In this document: positions 8,026 to 15,482 of the stretch, in pieces
How the letters are laid out: every line of letters starts with the position of its first letter
How positions within the stretch are numbered: position 1 is the stretch's first letter
DNA from: Cryptomeria japonica
Taxonomy: Eukaryota; Streptophyta; Pinopsida; Cupressales; Cupressaceae
Reading direction: 5' to 3'
Assembly: GCF_030272615.1 (NCBI RefSeq)
Contig: NW_026728910.1
Span: forward strand, 112,501-137,500
Length of the DNA: 25,000 bases
The notes under the pieces: generated by a model
Database searches by the model: none
Told to the model about the DNA's origin: nothing
What the model saw: only the letters and a program-made list of their open reading frames with translations
Made by a program: the position numbers and the translations under genes

Positions 8026-8055
8026 CCCCTATATAAAGCTATTTGTCCGATTCTC
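8026..8055 (-). promoter_or_regulatory. Pol I-type promoter core 13 (outermost; one extra base)
   Basis: The minus strand reads GCTTTATATAGGGGAGG, with one extra T before TATATA; predicted +1 opposite 8030. It is the promoter furthest from the presumed 18S side and nearest to the 5S gene. Confidence 0.65.
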
Positions 8056-8116
8056 ATACGTGTAGTCTGCAGCAGCGATTAGGACATCGACCCCAACTTC
8101 CGAATTCGTTTGCATT

Positions 8117-8295
8117 GACCGCACCAAAGGTGCACGCCTTGGTGTGCACCCTGGAGTGCACTTTGGTGCTCACCTCGGTGCACACTTTGGTGTGCACCTC
8201 GGTGTGCACCAAAGGTGCGCACCTTGGAGCGCACCAAAGGTGTACACTTTGGAGCGCACCACATAGGGTCTTTGAGAGGTTGGCGCAGTGCGCAC
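8117..8295. repeat. GTGCACC palindromic short repeats and truncated promoterless unit
   Basis: 8117-8262 is a run of GGTGTGCACC, GGTGCGCACC and GGAGCGCACC type elements at roughly 15-25 bp spacing, placed where the promoter units carry a single palindrome. At 8266 a GGGTCTTTGAGAGGTTGGCGC block begins another unit, but after GTGCGCACACCAAGG it runs directly into the G-rich minisatellite with no promoter core. This marks the end of the promoter ladder. Confidence 0.75.
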
Positions 8296-10011
8296 ACCAA
8301 GGTGGGTGTTGAGGTGCGTGCCGAGGTGGGTGGGTGCTAGGGTGCGCTCCATGGTGGGTGCCAGGGTGGGTGCGTGCTAGGGTGGATTCCAAAGAGGGTC
8401 ATAGGGTGGGTGCCAAGGTGGGTTGGTGATATAGTGGGTTCAAAGGTGGGTACTAGGGTGGGTTCCAAGGTGGGTCACAAGTTGGGTGCCAGGATGCGTG
8501 GGTGTTAGGTTGGGTGCCAAGGTGGGCTCCTGCGTGGGTGGGTGCTAGGGTGGGTTTCAAGGTGGACGCGAGGGCGGGTGCCAAGGTGGGTAACAAGTTG
8601 GGTGTTAGGATGGGTGAGTGCTAGAGTGGGTGCCAAGGTGGGTGGGTGCTAAGGTGGATGCCAAGGTGGTTCACAGGGTGGGTGGGTTCTAGGGTGAGTT
8701 CCAAGGTGGGTCACAGGTTCAGTGCTAGGGTGGGTGTCAAGGCGGGTGTCGAGGTGCCTGGGTGCTAGGGTGTGGATGCCAATGTGGGTCATAGGGTGGG
8801 TACTAGGGTGGGCTGCAATGTGGGTGCCAAGGTGGGTAACATGCTCGGTGGGTTCTAAATTGGGTGCCAGGGTGGGTGTGCACCCACCTTGCCCGAGGTG
8901 GGTGCCAAGGTGCCAGTGTGGGTGGGTGCTAAGGTGGATGCCAAGGTGGGTGAGAAGGTGGGTGATAGGTTGAGTGGTAGGATGGGTGGGTGCCAAGATG
9001 GGTCACAGGGTGGGTGCAAGGGTGGGTAGGTGCTAGGGTTGGTGTCAGGGTGGGTGGGTGCTAGGTTGGGTTCCAAGGTGGGTGCGAGGGTGAGTGTCAA
9101 GGTGGGTCACAGGTTAGGTGCTAGGATGGGTGAGTGCTAGGGTGCAAAGGTGCCAGGGTGGGTGCTAGGATGGGTCGATGCTAGGGTGAGTGGCAAGGTG
9201 GGTCCACAAGTGTCAAGGTGGGTGCCGAGGTGGGTGCCAAGTCGGCGACTGCTATGGTGGATGCCAAGGTGGGTCACGGGGTGGGTGCCAAGTTGCTAGG
9301 TTGGGTTCCAAGGTGGGTGCCAACGTGGGTGCTAGGGTGCGTGGGTTAAAGGGTGTGTCACAACGTGGGTGCCAGGATGGGTGCGCACCCACACTGGCCA
9401 AGACGGGTGCGGGTGCAAGGTTGGGTTCCAAGCCCGGTCACAGGCTGGGTGCTAGGATGGGTGGGTGCCAAGGTGGGCACCAGGGTGGGTGCACCCACCC
9501 TGGCCAAGGTGGGTCACGGGGTGGGTCCTAGGGTGGGTAACGGGGTGGGTACTAAGGTGCGTGCCAAGGTGGGTCATAGGGTGGGTGCCAAGGTGGGCAC
9601 CAGGGTGGGTGTGCACCAACCCTAGCCAGGGTAGGTCACGGGGTGGTTGTCGGGGTGGGCGTCAAGGAGCCAAGGTGGGTGGCAAGTAGCCAAGTTGCGT
9701 GCCAAGGTGGGTGTCGGGGTGGGTGCCAAGGATCCAAGGTGGGTGCCAAGGAACCAAGGTGGGTGTCTGGGTGGGTGCCGAGGTGGGAGCCAGGGTGGGT
9801 CCCAAGGTGAGTGCAAAGGTGGGTGCCAGGGTCAAGGTGAGTGCCAATGTGGGTTCCAAGGTGCCAGGGTCAGGGTGAGTGCCAATGTGGGTTCAAAGGT
9901 GCTAAGTTGGGTGCGAGGTTGGGTGCGAGGGTGGGTGGGTGCCAAGGTGTGCTAGGTGGAAGCCCGGGTGGGTCGGCATCCCATGGGTGTCGAGTTGGGT
10001 GCCTGATGGGT
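8296..10011. repeat. G-rich degenerate minisatellite (GGTGGGTGCCAAG)
   Basis: Continuous variants of GGTGGGTGCCAAG and GGTGGGTGCTAG at about 10-25 bp phase. The + strand is strongly G-rich with GGG runs; 8536-8554 (GGG-T-GGG-TGCTA-GGG-T-GGG) meets the simple G-quadruplex pattern. The part from 9491 is the left end of the 10.3-kb duplicated unit. Short ORFs on both strands are repeat products. No gene is seen. Confidence 0.9.
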
Positions 10012-10350
10012 GCTTCTTGTCAAGTTTTAGTCGTCGGGACTCATTTCGAGCCTTAGAGGTCGTTTCTTGTCCGGTTGCCCTGTCTTCGACCTGGGAACCC
10101 AATTTTGGTCCTCGGGTCCCATTTTTTTTTGTCTCGCATCCCACTTTTGGCCTGTGGCCTTTTCGGGGTCGATTCTCGTTTTGGGCATCAGAGCATGTTT
10201 CTTCTCCTAAAACCCAATATTTGTTTATTAAGTCTCGGAACACATTTTTGTTCTCGTGGACCCATCATGGGTCTTGGAACGCATTTGTGGTCCTTGGGTC
10301 CCATTTTGCATCCCGAAACTTGTGTTTTGGTGCTTGATCCCTATTTTGGG
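10012..10350. repeat. AT-richer spacer block of degenerate ~30-bp repeats, copy 1
   Basis: This is the one stretch between arrays that looks less repetitive, but variants of TTGGTCCTCGGGTCCCATTTT recur about every 30 bp (for example near 10107, 10279 and 10288), with CATTTTGCATCCCGAAACTT and CACTTTTGGCC as relatives. No conserved coding sequence or RNA gene is recognised. Copy 2 is at 20315-20653. Confidence 0.6.
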
Positions 10351-10745
10351 TGCCCACCTTGCACCAAGTGCGCACCCGGGGCAAACCGAGCGCCTTGGTG
10401 CACCGGGGCAAGATCGAGCGTGCACCCGAGGCGCCCCGAACATGCACCAAGGTGCACTCGGCCCACATGTGAGCGCAGGTCGTTGCGCCCGAGGTGGTGT
10501 GTGGGCACCGCGTTGCAGACGGGACACTGCACGCACACGACGCCCCCTCCAGGTGCACGCACGTAGGCCGGGCCGGGTGCACACCCGACGCCCTAGCAAG
10601 GTGCGCGCACCCGGGCAGGGCTCACACTTGGCGAACGGGGCGCACTTCGCGAGGGAGGGTGTGCACCTCGACGGGGGTGGGTGGCCGGGGTGGATTCGCA
10701 CGTGGGTCGCGGTTTGCTAAGTACACACTGCGACAAGCTCATAAC
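10351..10745 (+). other. 5S upstream spacer, copy 1
   Basis: CpG- and GTGCACC-rich spacer (GCACCAAGTGCGCACCCGGG, GGCAAACCGAGC and similar), related in motif to the large repeat domain downstream of the 5S gene but with fewer clean repeats. The last 30 bp lose this character and hold the likely 5S promoter. No gene is seen. Confidence 0.6.
10718..10745 (+). promoter_or_regulatory. 5S gene 5' promoter region, copy 1
   Basis: TAAGTA lies at -28 to -23 relative to the first base of the 5S gene, the place where Arabidopsis 5S genes have a TATA-like box, and a C is at -1, also as in Arabidopsis. Correspondence is by position and partial sequence; no perfect TATA box is present. Confidence 0.5.
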
Positions 10746-10865
10746 GGGTGCGATCATACCAGCATTAGTGCACCGGATCCCATCAGAACTCCGCAGTTAA
10801 GCGCGCTTGGGCCGGAGTAGTACTGGGATGGGTGACCTCCCGGGAAGTCCCGGTGTTGCACCCTT
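10746..10865 (+). rRNA. 5S ribosomal RNA gene, copy 1
   Basis: Complete plant-type 5S rRNA gene of about 120 nt, from GGGTGCGATCATACCAGC to GTGTTGCACCC. GGGTGC at the 5' end pairs with GCACCC (10858-10863), giving helix I. The body contains TGCACCGGATCCCATCAG and ACTCCGCAGTTAAGC, hallmarks of land-plant 5S RNA, and a T6 terminator follows at once. The product is a large-subunit rRNA made by RNA polymerase III. It differs from copy 2 by one base, A instead of G at gene position 19 (10764). GCGCGCTTGGGCCGGAG is the GC-rich version I associate with gymnosperms. The internal promoter is intact, so it is not an obvious pseudogene. The nearby Pol I-type promoters are on the opposite strand and point away from it. 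Confidence 0.97.
10795..10844 (+). promoter_or_regulatory. 5S internal control region, copy 1
   Basis: Gene positions 50-99 hold the A-box region (AGTTAAGCGCGCTTGGG), the intermediate region with GTAGTA, and the C box GGGATGGGTGACCTCCCGGG (10825-10844). These are the TFIIIA/Pol III recognition elements of 5S genes; all are present. Confidence 0.85.
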
Positions 10866-10869
10866 TTTT
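10864..10869 (+). terminator. Pol III terminator of 5S copy 1
   Basis: A run of six T begins right after GCACCC, followed after two bases by a second run of five T (10872-10876) that could act as backup. T runs on the non-template strand terminate RNA polymerase III. Confidence 0.9.
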
Positions 10870-11290
10870 AGTTTTTCGCCGGGCGTCGCAATGCTATTTG
10901 AATAAACCTTTTGCCCGTTTGCGTTCTCGTCGGGGCCGGGCCGGGCCGGGGTGCGCTGCCCGCACTACCGCGCGCGCGGGGGCGACACCGAGCGCGCACC
11001 CGAGGCACCCCGAGCACACAGGCCACGGTGCAACCCGGGCGTTGTGCGCGCACCCCGGTGCGCCCGAGGTGCTGCGCGCGCACCCAGGTGAAATCGGTGT
11101 GCACCTCGGCCAGTGCGCGCTCGGTCGAGTCGCGCACGTTGGCCAAGGTGCACGGTGATGTTTCTTACTCTAAGGTTCCGCACCAGACGCCCGGGACAGG
11201 TGAGCGAAGCTGGGCGGGGCCGGGTGCGCGGCCGGGGCAGGTGCACGCAGCTGGAGAGAGCTTTGGAGCACACTTCGGAGCGCACCAATG
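10870..11290 (+). other. 5S downstream spacer, copy 1
   Basis: CpG-rich spacer with a GCCGGG triplication near 10935 and GCGCGCACC elements that grade into the large repeat domain. Short ORFs occur on both strands without recognisable similarity. No gene is seen. Confidence 0.6.
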
Positions 11291-13117
11291 ATGCGCTCCA
11301 TTCAAAAGTTTCCTGAAAAGGCAAAAAAAGTTGAGATTATAGAATTTCCCACTTGAGAGATTGTAAAAAAAAAAAATTTAAAATGAAGGAAACGCGGGTG
11401 CCAAGGTGTGCGCAGCCCAGCCAAGGTGTGCGCACCAAGGCGCCCACCCTGGCGAAGGTGCACGCAAGGTGCGCACCCGAGGCAAACCGGACAATTAACC
11501 CAACTTTCGACTTCGCGCGCACCTTGGAGCGCACTTCGGAGCGCTCCTTGGTGCGCACCAATCTTGGGCACCTCGGAGTGCACCATGGCGCCCACCAAGG
11601 TGCGCACCCGGGGCAAACCGAGCTCCGACTTCGTGCGCACCTTGGAGCGCACGAAAGGTGCGCACCATGGCGCCCACCAAGGTGCGCAGCCCAGCCAAGG
11701 CGTGCGCATCAAGGTGCGCACCCTGGCGAAGGTGCGCACCCGGGGCAAACCGAGCTCCGACTTCGTGCGCACCTTGGAGCGCACAAAAGGTGCGCAACCC
11801 AGCCAAGGTGTGCGCACCCCGGTCAAACCGAGCTCCGAATCGTGCGCACCAGAGGTGCACGCCATCGTGCGCACCTTGGAGCACACTTCGGAGCCCTCCT
11901 TGGTGCGCGCCGATGTTGCGCACCTCGGAGCGCACCCGGGGAAAACAATGCAATTAACCCGACTTTCGACTTCGTGGGCACCTCGGAGCGCTCTCGGGTT
12001 CGCACCTCGGAGCACACCGAGGTGCGCACCTTTGATGCGCTGCCTTCACCAATTTCCAGAAAAGGCAAGAAAACATTGAGAAGGTGTGCGCACCGAGGTG
12101 CCCACCCTGGCGAAGGTGCACGCGAGGTGCGCACCCGGGGCAAACCGGGCTCCGACTTCGTGCACGCCGCACCTTGGAGCACACTTCGGAGCGCTCCTTG
12201 GTGCGCACCAGGGCGCGCAACCCAGCCGAGGTGCCCACCCCGGCGAAGGTGCACGCGAGGTGCGCACCCGGGGCAAACCGGGCTCCGACTTCGTGCACGC
12301 CATGGTGCCCACCGCGGCGAAGGTGCACGCGAGGTGCGCACCCGGGGCAAACCGGGCTCCGACTTCGTGCACGCCGCACCTTGGAGCACACTTCGGAGCG
12401 CTCCTTGGTGCGCACCATGGTGCCCACCAGGGCGCGCAACCCCGCCGAAGGTGCACGCGAGGTGCGCACCCGGGGCAAACCGGGCTCCGACTTCGTGCAC
12501 GCCGCACCTTGGAGCACACTTCGGAGCGCTCCTTGGTGCGCACCATGGTGCCCACCAGGGCGCGCAACCCCGCCGAAGGTGCACGCGAGGTGCGCACCCG
12601 GGGCAAACCGGGCTCCGACTTCGTGCACGCCATGGTGCGCACCGCGGCGAAGGTGCGCACCCGGGGCAAACCGGGCTCCGACTTCGTGCACGCCGCACCT
12701 TGGAGCACACTTCGGAGCGCTCCTTGGTGCGCACCAGGGCGCGCAACCCAGCCGAGGTGCCCACCCCGGCGAAGGTGCACGCGAGGTGCGTACCCGGGGC
12801 AAACCGGGCTCCGACTTCGTGCACGCCGCACCTTGGAGCACACTTCGGAGCGCTCCTTGGTGCGCACCATGGTGCCCACCAGGCCGCGCAACCCAGCCAA
12901 GGTGTGCGCACCAAGGTGCACGCGAGGTGCGCACCCGGGGCAAACCGGGGTCCGACTTCGTGCACGCCGCACCTTGGAGCACACATCGGGGCGCTCCCGG
13001 GTTCGCACCGGCGTTGCGCACCGTGGTGGGCACCTCGGAGCACACCAAGGTGGGCAGCGAGGTGCGCACCTTTGATGCGATGCCTTCACTAATTTCCATA
13101 AAAGGCAAAAAAAAAAC
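11291..13117. repeat. First GGTGCGCACC repeat blocks, copy 1
   Basis: The block starts with a diverged A-rich punctuation element (about 11307-11395), has a degenerate one near 12049-12085, and ends at the standard element near 13118. In between, units built from GCACCCGGGGCAAACCGGGC, TCCGACTTCGTGCACGCC and CACCTTGGAGCACACTTCGG recur; the GGGCTCCGACTTCG block starts near 12147, 12280, 12354, 12482, 12610, 12673, 12806 and, as GGGGTCC, 12946. The large open frames here (up to 579 codons on + and 662 on the other strand) have Arg/Cys/Ala/Pro-rich repetitive translations and are judged non-coding. Confidence 0.85.
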
Positions 13118-15482
13118 GAGATTTTAAAATTTCCGTTTTGAAAGATAGTGAGAAAAAGGGAATGCTGGTGCCATCTTGAGCCCGCCCTGGTGCGCAGCCC
13201 AGCCAAGGTGTGCGCACCAAGGTGCCCACCCTGGCGAAGGTGCGCGCCCGGGCAATTAATCCAACTTCCAACTTCGCGCGCGCCAGGGTGGGAGCGCACC
13301 CAACAACCGGGCCTGGGAAGAGCCAATGCGAGAAACCCCACCAAACGCTCTGACAAAAAAAGAGGGGGCGCTCCAGTAACCCCGCTTCGGAGCGCACCCT
13401 GGGCAAACCCAGCCAAGGTGCCCACCCCGGCCAAGGTGCAGGCGAGGTGCGCACCCGGGGCAAACCGGGCTCCGACAACGTGCACGCCGCACCTTGGAGC
13501 ACACTTCGTAGCGCTCCCGGGTGCGCACCTCAGAGCACACCAAGGTGGGCAGCGAGGTGCGCACCTTTGATGCGCTGCCTTCACTAATTTCCAGAAAAGG
13601 CAAAAAAAAAAGGAGATTTTAAAATTTCCGTTTTGAAAGATAGTGAAAAAAACGGAACGCGCGTGCCATCTTGAGCCCGCCCTGGTGCGCAGCCCAGGTA
13701 AGGTGCCCACCCTGGCAAAGGTGCGCACCCGGGCAATTAACCCTACTTCCGACTTCGTGCGCGCCAGGGTGGCAACCGGGCCTCGGAAGAGCCAATGCGA
13801 GAAACCCCACCAAACGCTCCGACAAAAAAAGAGGCGGCGCTCCAATAACCCCGCTTCGGAGCGCAGCCGGGGCAAACCCAGCCAAGGTGCCCACCCCGAC
13901 GAAGGTGCACGCGAGGTGCGCACCCGGGGCAAACCGGGCTCCGACAACGTGCACGCAGCACCTTGGAGCACACTTCGAAGCACTCCCGGGTGCCCACCGG
14001 CGTTGCGCACCGTGGTGGGCAGCGAGGTGCGCACCTTTGATGCGCTGCCTTCACTAATTTCCAGAAAAAGGCAAAAAAAAATGAGATTTTAAAATTTCCG
14101 TTTTGAAAGATAGTGAAAAAAAAGGAACGCGGGTGCCATCTTGAGCCCGCCCTGGTGCGCAGCCCAGGCAAGGCATGCGCACCAAGGTGCCCACCCGAGG
14201 TGCACACCCGGGGCAAACCGGGCTCCGACTTCGTGCAGGCCGCACCTTGGAGCACACTTCGGAGCGCTCCTTGGTGCGCACCATGGTGCCCACCAGGGCG
14301 CGCAACCCAGCCAAGGTCTGCACACCAAGGTGCCCACCCCGGCGAAGGTGCACGCGAGGTGCGCACCCGGGGCAAACCGGGCTCCGACTTCGTGCACGCC
14401 ATGGTGCCCACCGCGGCGAAGGTGCACGCGAGGTGCGCACCCGGGGCAAACCGGGCTCCGACTTCGTGCACGCCGCACCTTGGAGCACACTTCGGAGCGC
14501 TCCTTGGTGCGCACCATGGTGCCCACCAGGGCGCGCAACCCAGCCAAGGTGTGCGCACCAAGGTGCACGCGAGGTGCGCACCCGGGGCAAACCGGGGTCC
14601 GACTTCGTGCACGCCGCACCTTGGAGCACACATCGGAGCGCTCCCAGGTTCGCACCAGCGTTGCGCACCTTTGATGCGCTGCCTTCACTAATTTCCAGAA
14701 AAGGCAAAAAAAAACGAGATTTTAAAATTTCCGTTCTGAAAGATAGTGAAAAAAACGGAACGCGGGTGCCATCTTGAGCCCTTCCTGGTGCGCAGCCCAG
14801 GCAAGTTGTGCGCACCAAGGTGCCCACCCTGGCGGAGGTGCGCGCCCGGGGCAATCCGGGCTCCGACTTCGTGCACTGCATGGTGCCCACCAAGGCGCGC
14901 AACCCAGCCAAGGTGCCCACCGCAGCGAAGGTGCACGCGAGGTGCGCACCCGAGGTGCACACCCGGGGCAAACCGGGCTCCGACTTCGTGCACGCCGCAC
15001 CTTGGAGCACACTTCAGAGCGCTCCTTGGTGCGCACCAGGGCGCGCAACCCAGCCGAGGTGCCCACCCCGGCGAAGGTGCACGCGAGGTGCGCACCCGGG
15101 GCAAACCGGGCTCCGACTTCGTGCACGCCATGGTGCCCACCGCGGCGAAGGTGCGCACCCGGGGCAAACCGGGCTCCGACTTCGTGCACGCCGCACCTTG
15201 GAGCACACTTCGGAGCGCTCCTTGGTGCGCACCATGGTGCCCACCAGGCCGCGCAACCCAGCCAAGGTGTGCGCACCAAGGTGCACGCGAGGTGCGCACC
15301 CGGGGCAAACCGGGGTCCGACTTCGTGCACGCCGCACCTTGGAGCACACATCGGGGCGCTCCCGGGTTCGCACCGGCGTTGCGCACCGTGGTGGGCACCT
15401 CGGAGCACACCAAGGTGGGCAGCGAGGTGCGCACCTTTGATGCGATGCCTTCACTAATTTCCATAAAAGGCAAAAAAAAAAC
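13118..15482. repeat. 2.36-kb higher-order repeat, copy A
   Basis: Four modules separated by A-rich punctuation (GAGATTTTAAAATTTCCGTT) at 13118, 13613, 14083 and 14716, with the next at 15483: 495, 470, 633 and 767 bp. The first two modules carry AGAGCCAATGCGAGAAACCC and GACAAAAAAAGAGG instead of the reiterated CCGACTTCGTGCACGCC block. The same order and nearly the same lengths recur in copies B and C. No gene is seen. Confidence 0.9.
13577..13657. repeat. A-rich punctuation element with two inverted repeats (example)
   Basis: GCCTT (13577-13581) pairs with AAGGC (13597-13601), followed by an A run, TTTTAAAATT, then TTCCGTTTT (13626-13634) pairing exactly with AAAACGGAA (13649-13657) across 14 nt. 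Equivalent elements are centred near 13118, 14083, 14716, 15483, 15951, 16425, 17065, 17843, 18344, 18811, 19169, 19690, 23358, 23853, 24323 and 24956, with diverged forms near 11330 and 21633. On the minus strand the second hairpin is followed by a long T run; on the + strand it is an A run. Confidence 0.8.

Larger units (their letters stand above)
7051..8116 (-). repeat. 157-bp promoter-bearing spacer repeat
   Basis: GGTCTTTGA blocks begin at 7117, 7274, 7431, 7588, 7808 and 7965, 157 bp apart except one 220-bp interval. The 220-bp unit contains an extra 63 bp around 7742-7806 with AAAGGTGCACGCC palindromic sequence and a second ACTTCCGACTTCTTC block. Each unit has the stem-loop, GGAGTCGACCCATC, the Pol I-type core and GACATCGACCCCAACTT. 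These are shortened relatives of the 311-bp units. Confidence 0.92.

Noticed and set aside
3976-8055. TATATAAG motifs as + strand RNA polymerase II TATA boxes
   Set aside because: The extended match is to the plant Pol I start on the minus strand (TATATAGGGGAGG), and no gene follows on the + strand.
10746-10865. 5S copy 1 as a pseudogene because it differs from copy 2
   Set aside because: The only difference is position 19; helix I, internal control region and terminator are intact. Both copies are kept as genes.
11353-13092. 579-codon open frame on the + strand as a protein gene
   Set aside because: The translation is a repetitive Arg/Ala/Cys/Pro/His string following the DNA repeat, with equally long frames on the other strand and other frames. 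No domain, conserved start context or intron signals are seen.
13105-13165. A-rich hairpin punctuation as bacterial-type intrinsic terminators
   Set aside because: The context is eukaryotic rDNA spacer and the hairpins are AT-rich and weak. Retained only as structural elements of unknown role.
12046-14034. 662-codon open frame on the minus strand (and its equivalent at 22349-24274)
   Set aside because: Same repeat origin; it crosses module boundaries and A-rich punctuation. The frame is kept in copy 2 only because the length difference is 63 bp, a multiple of three.
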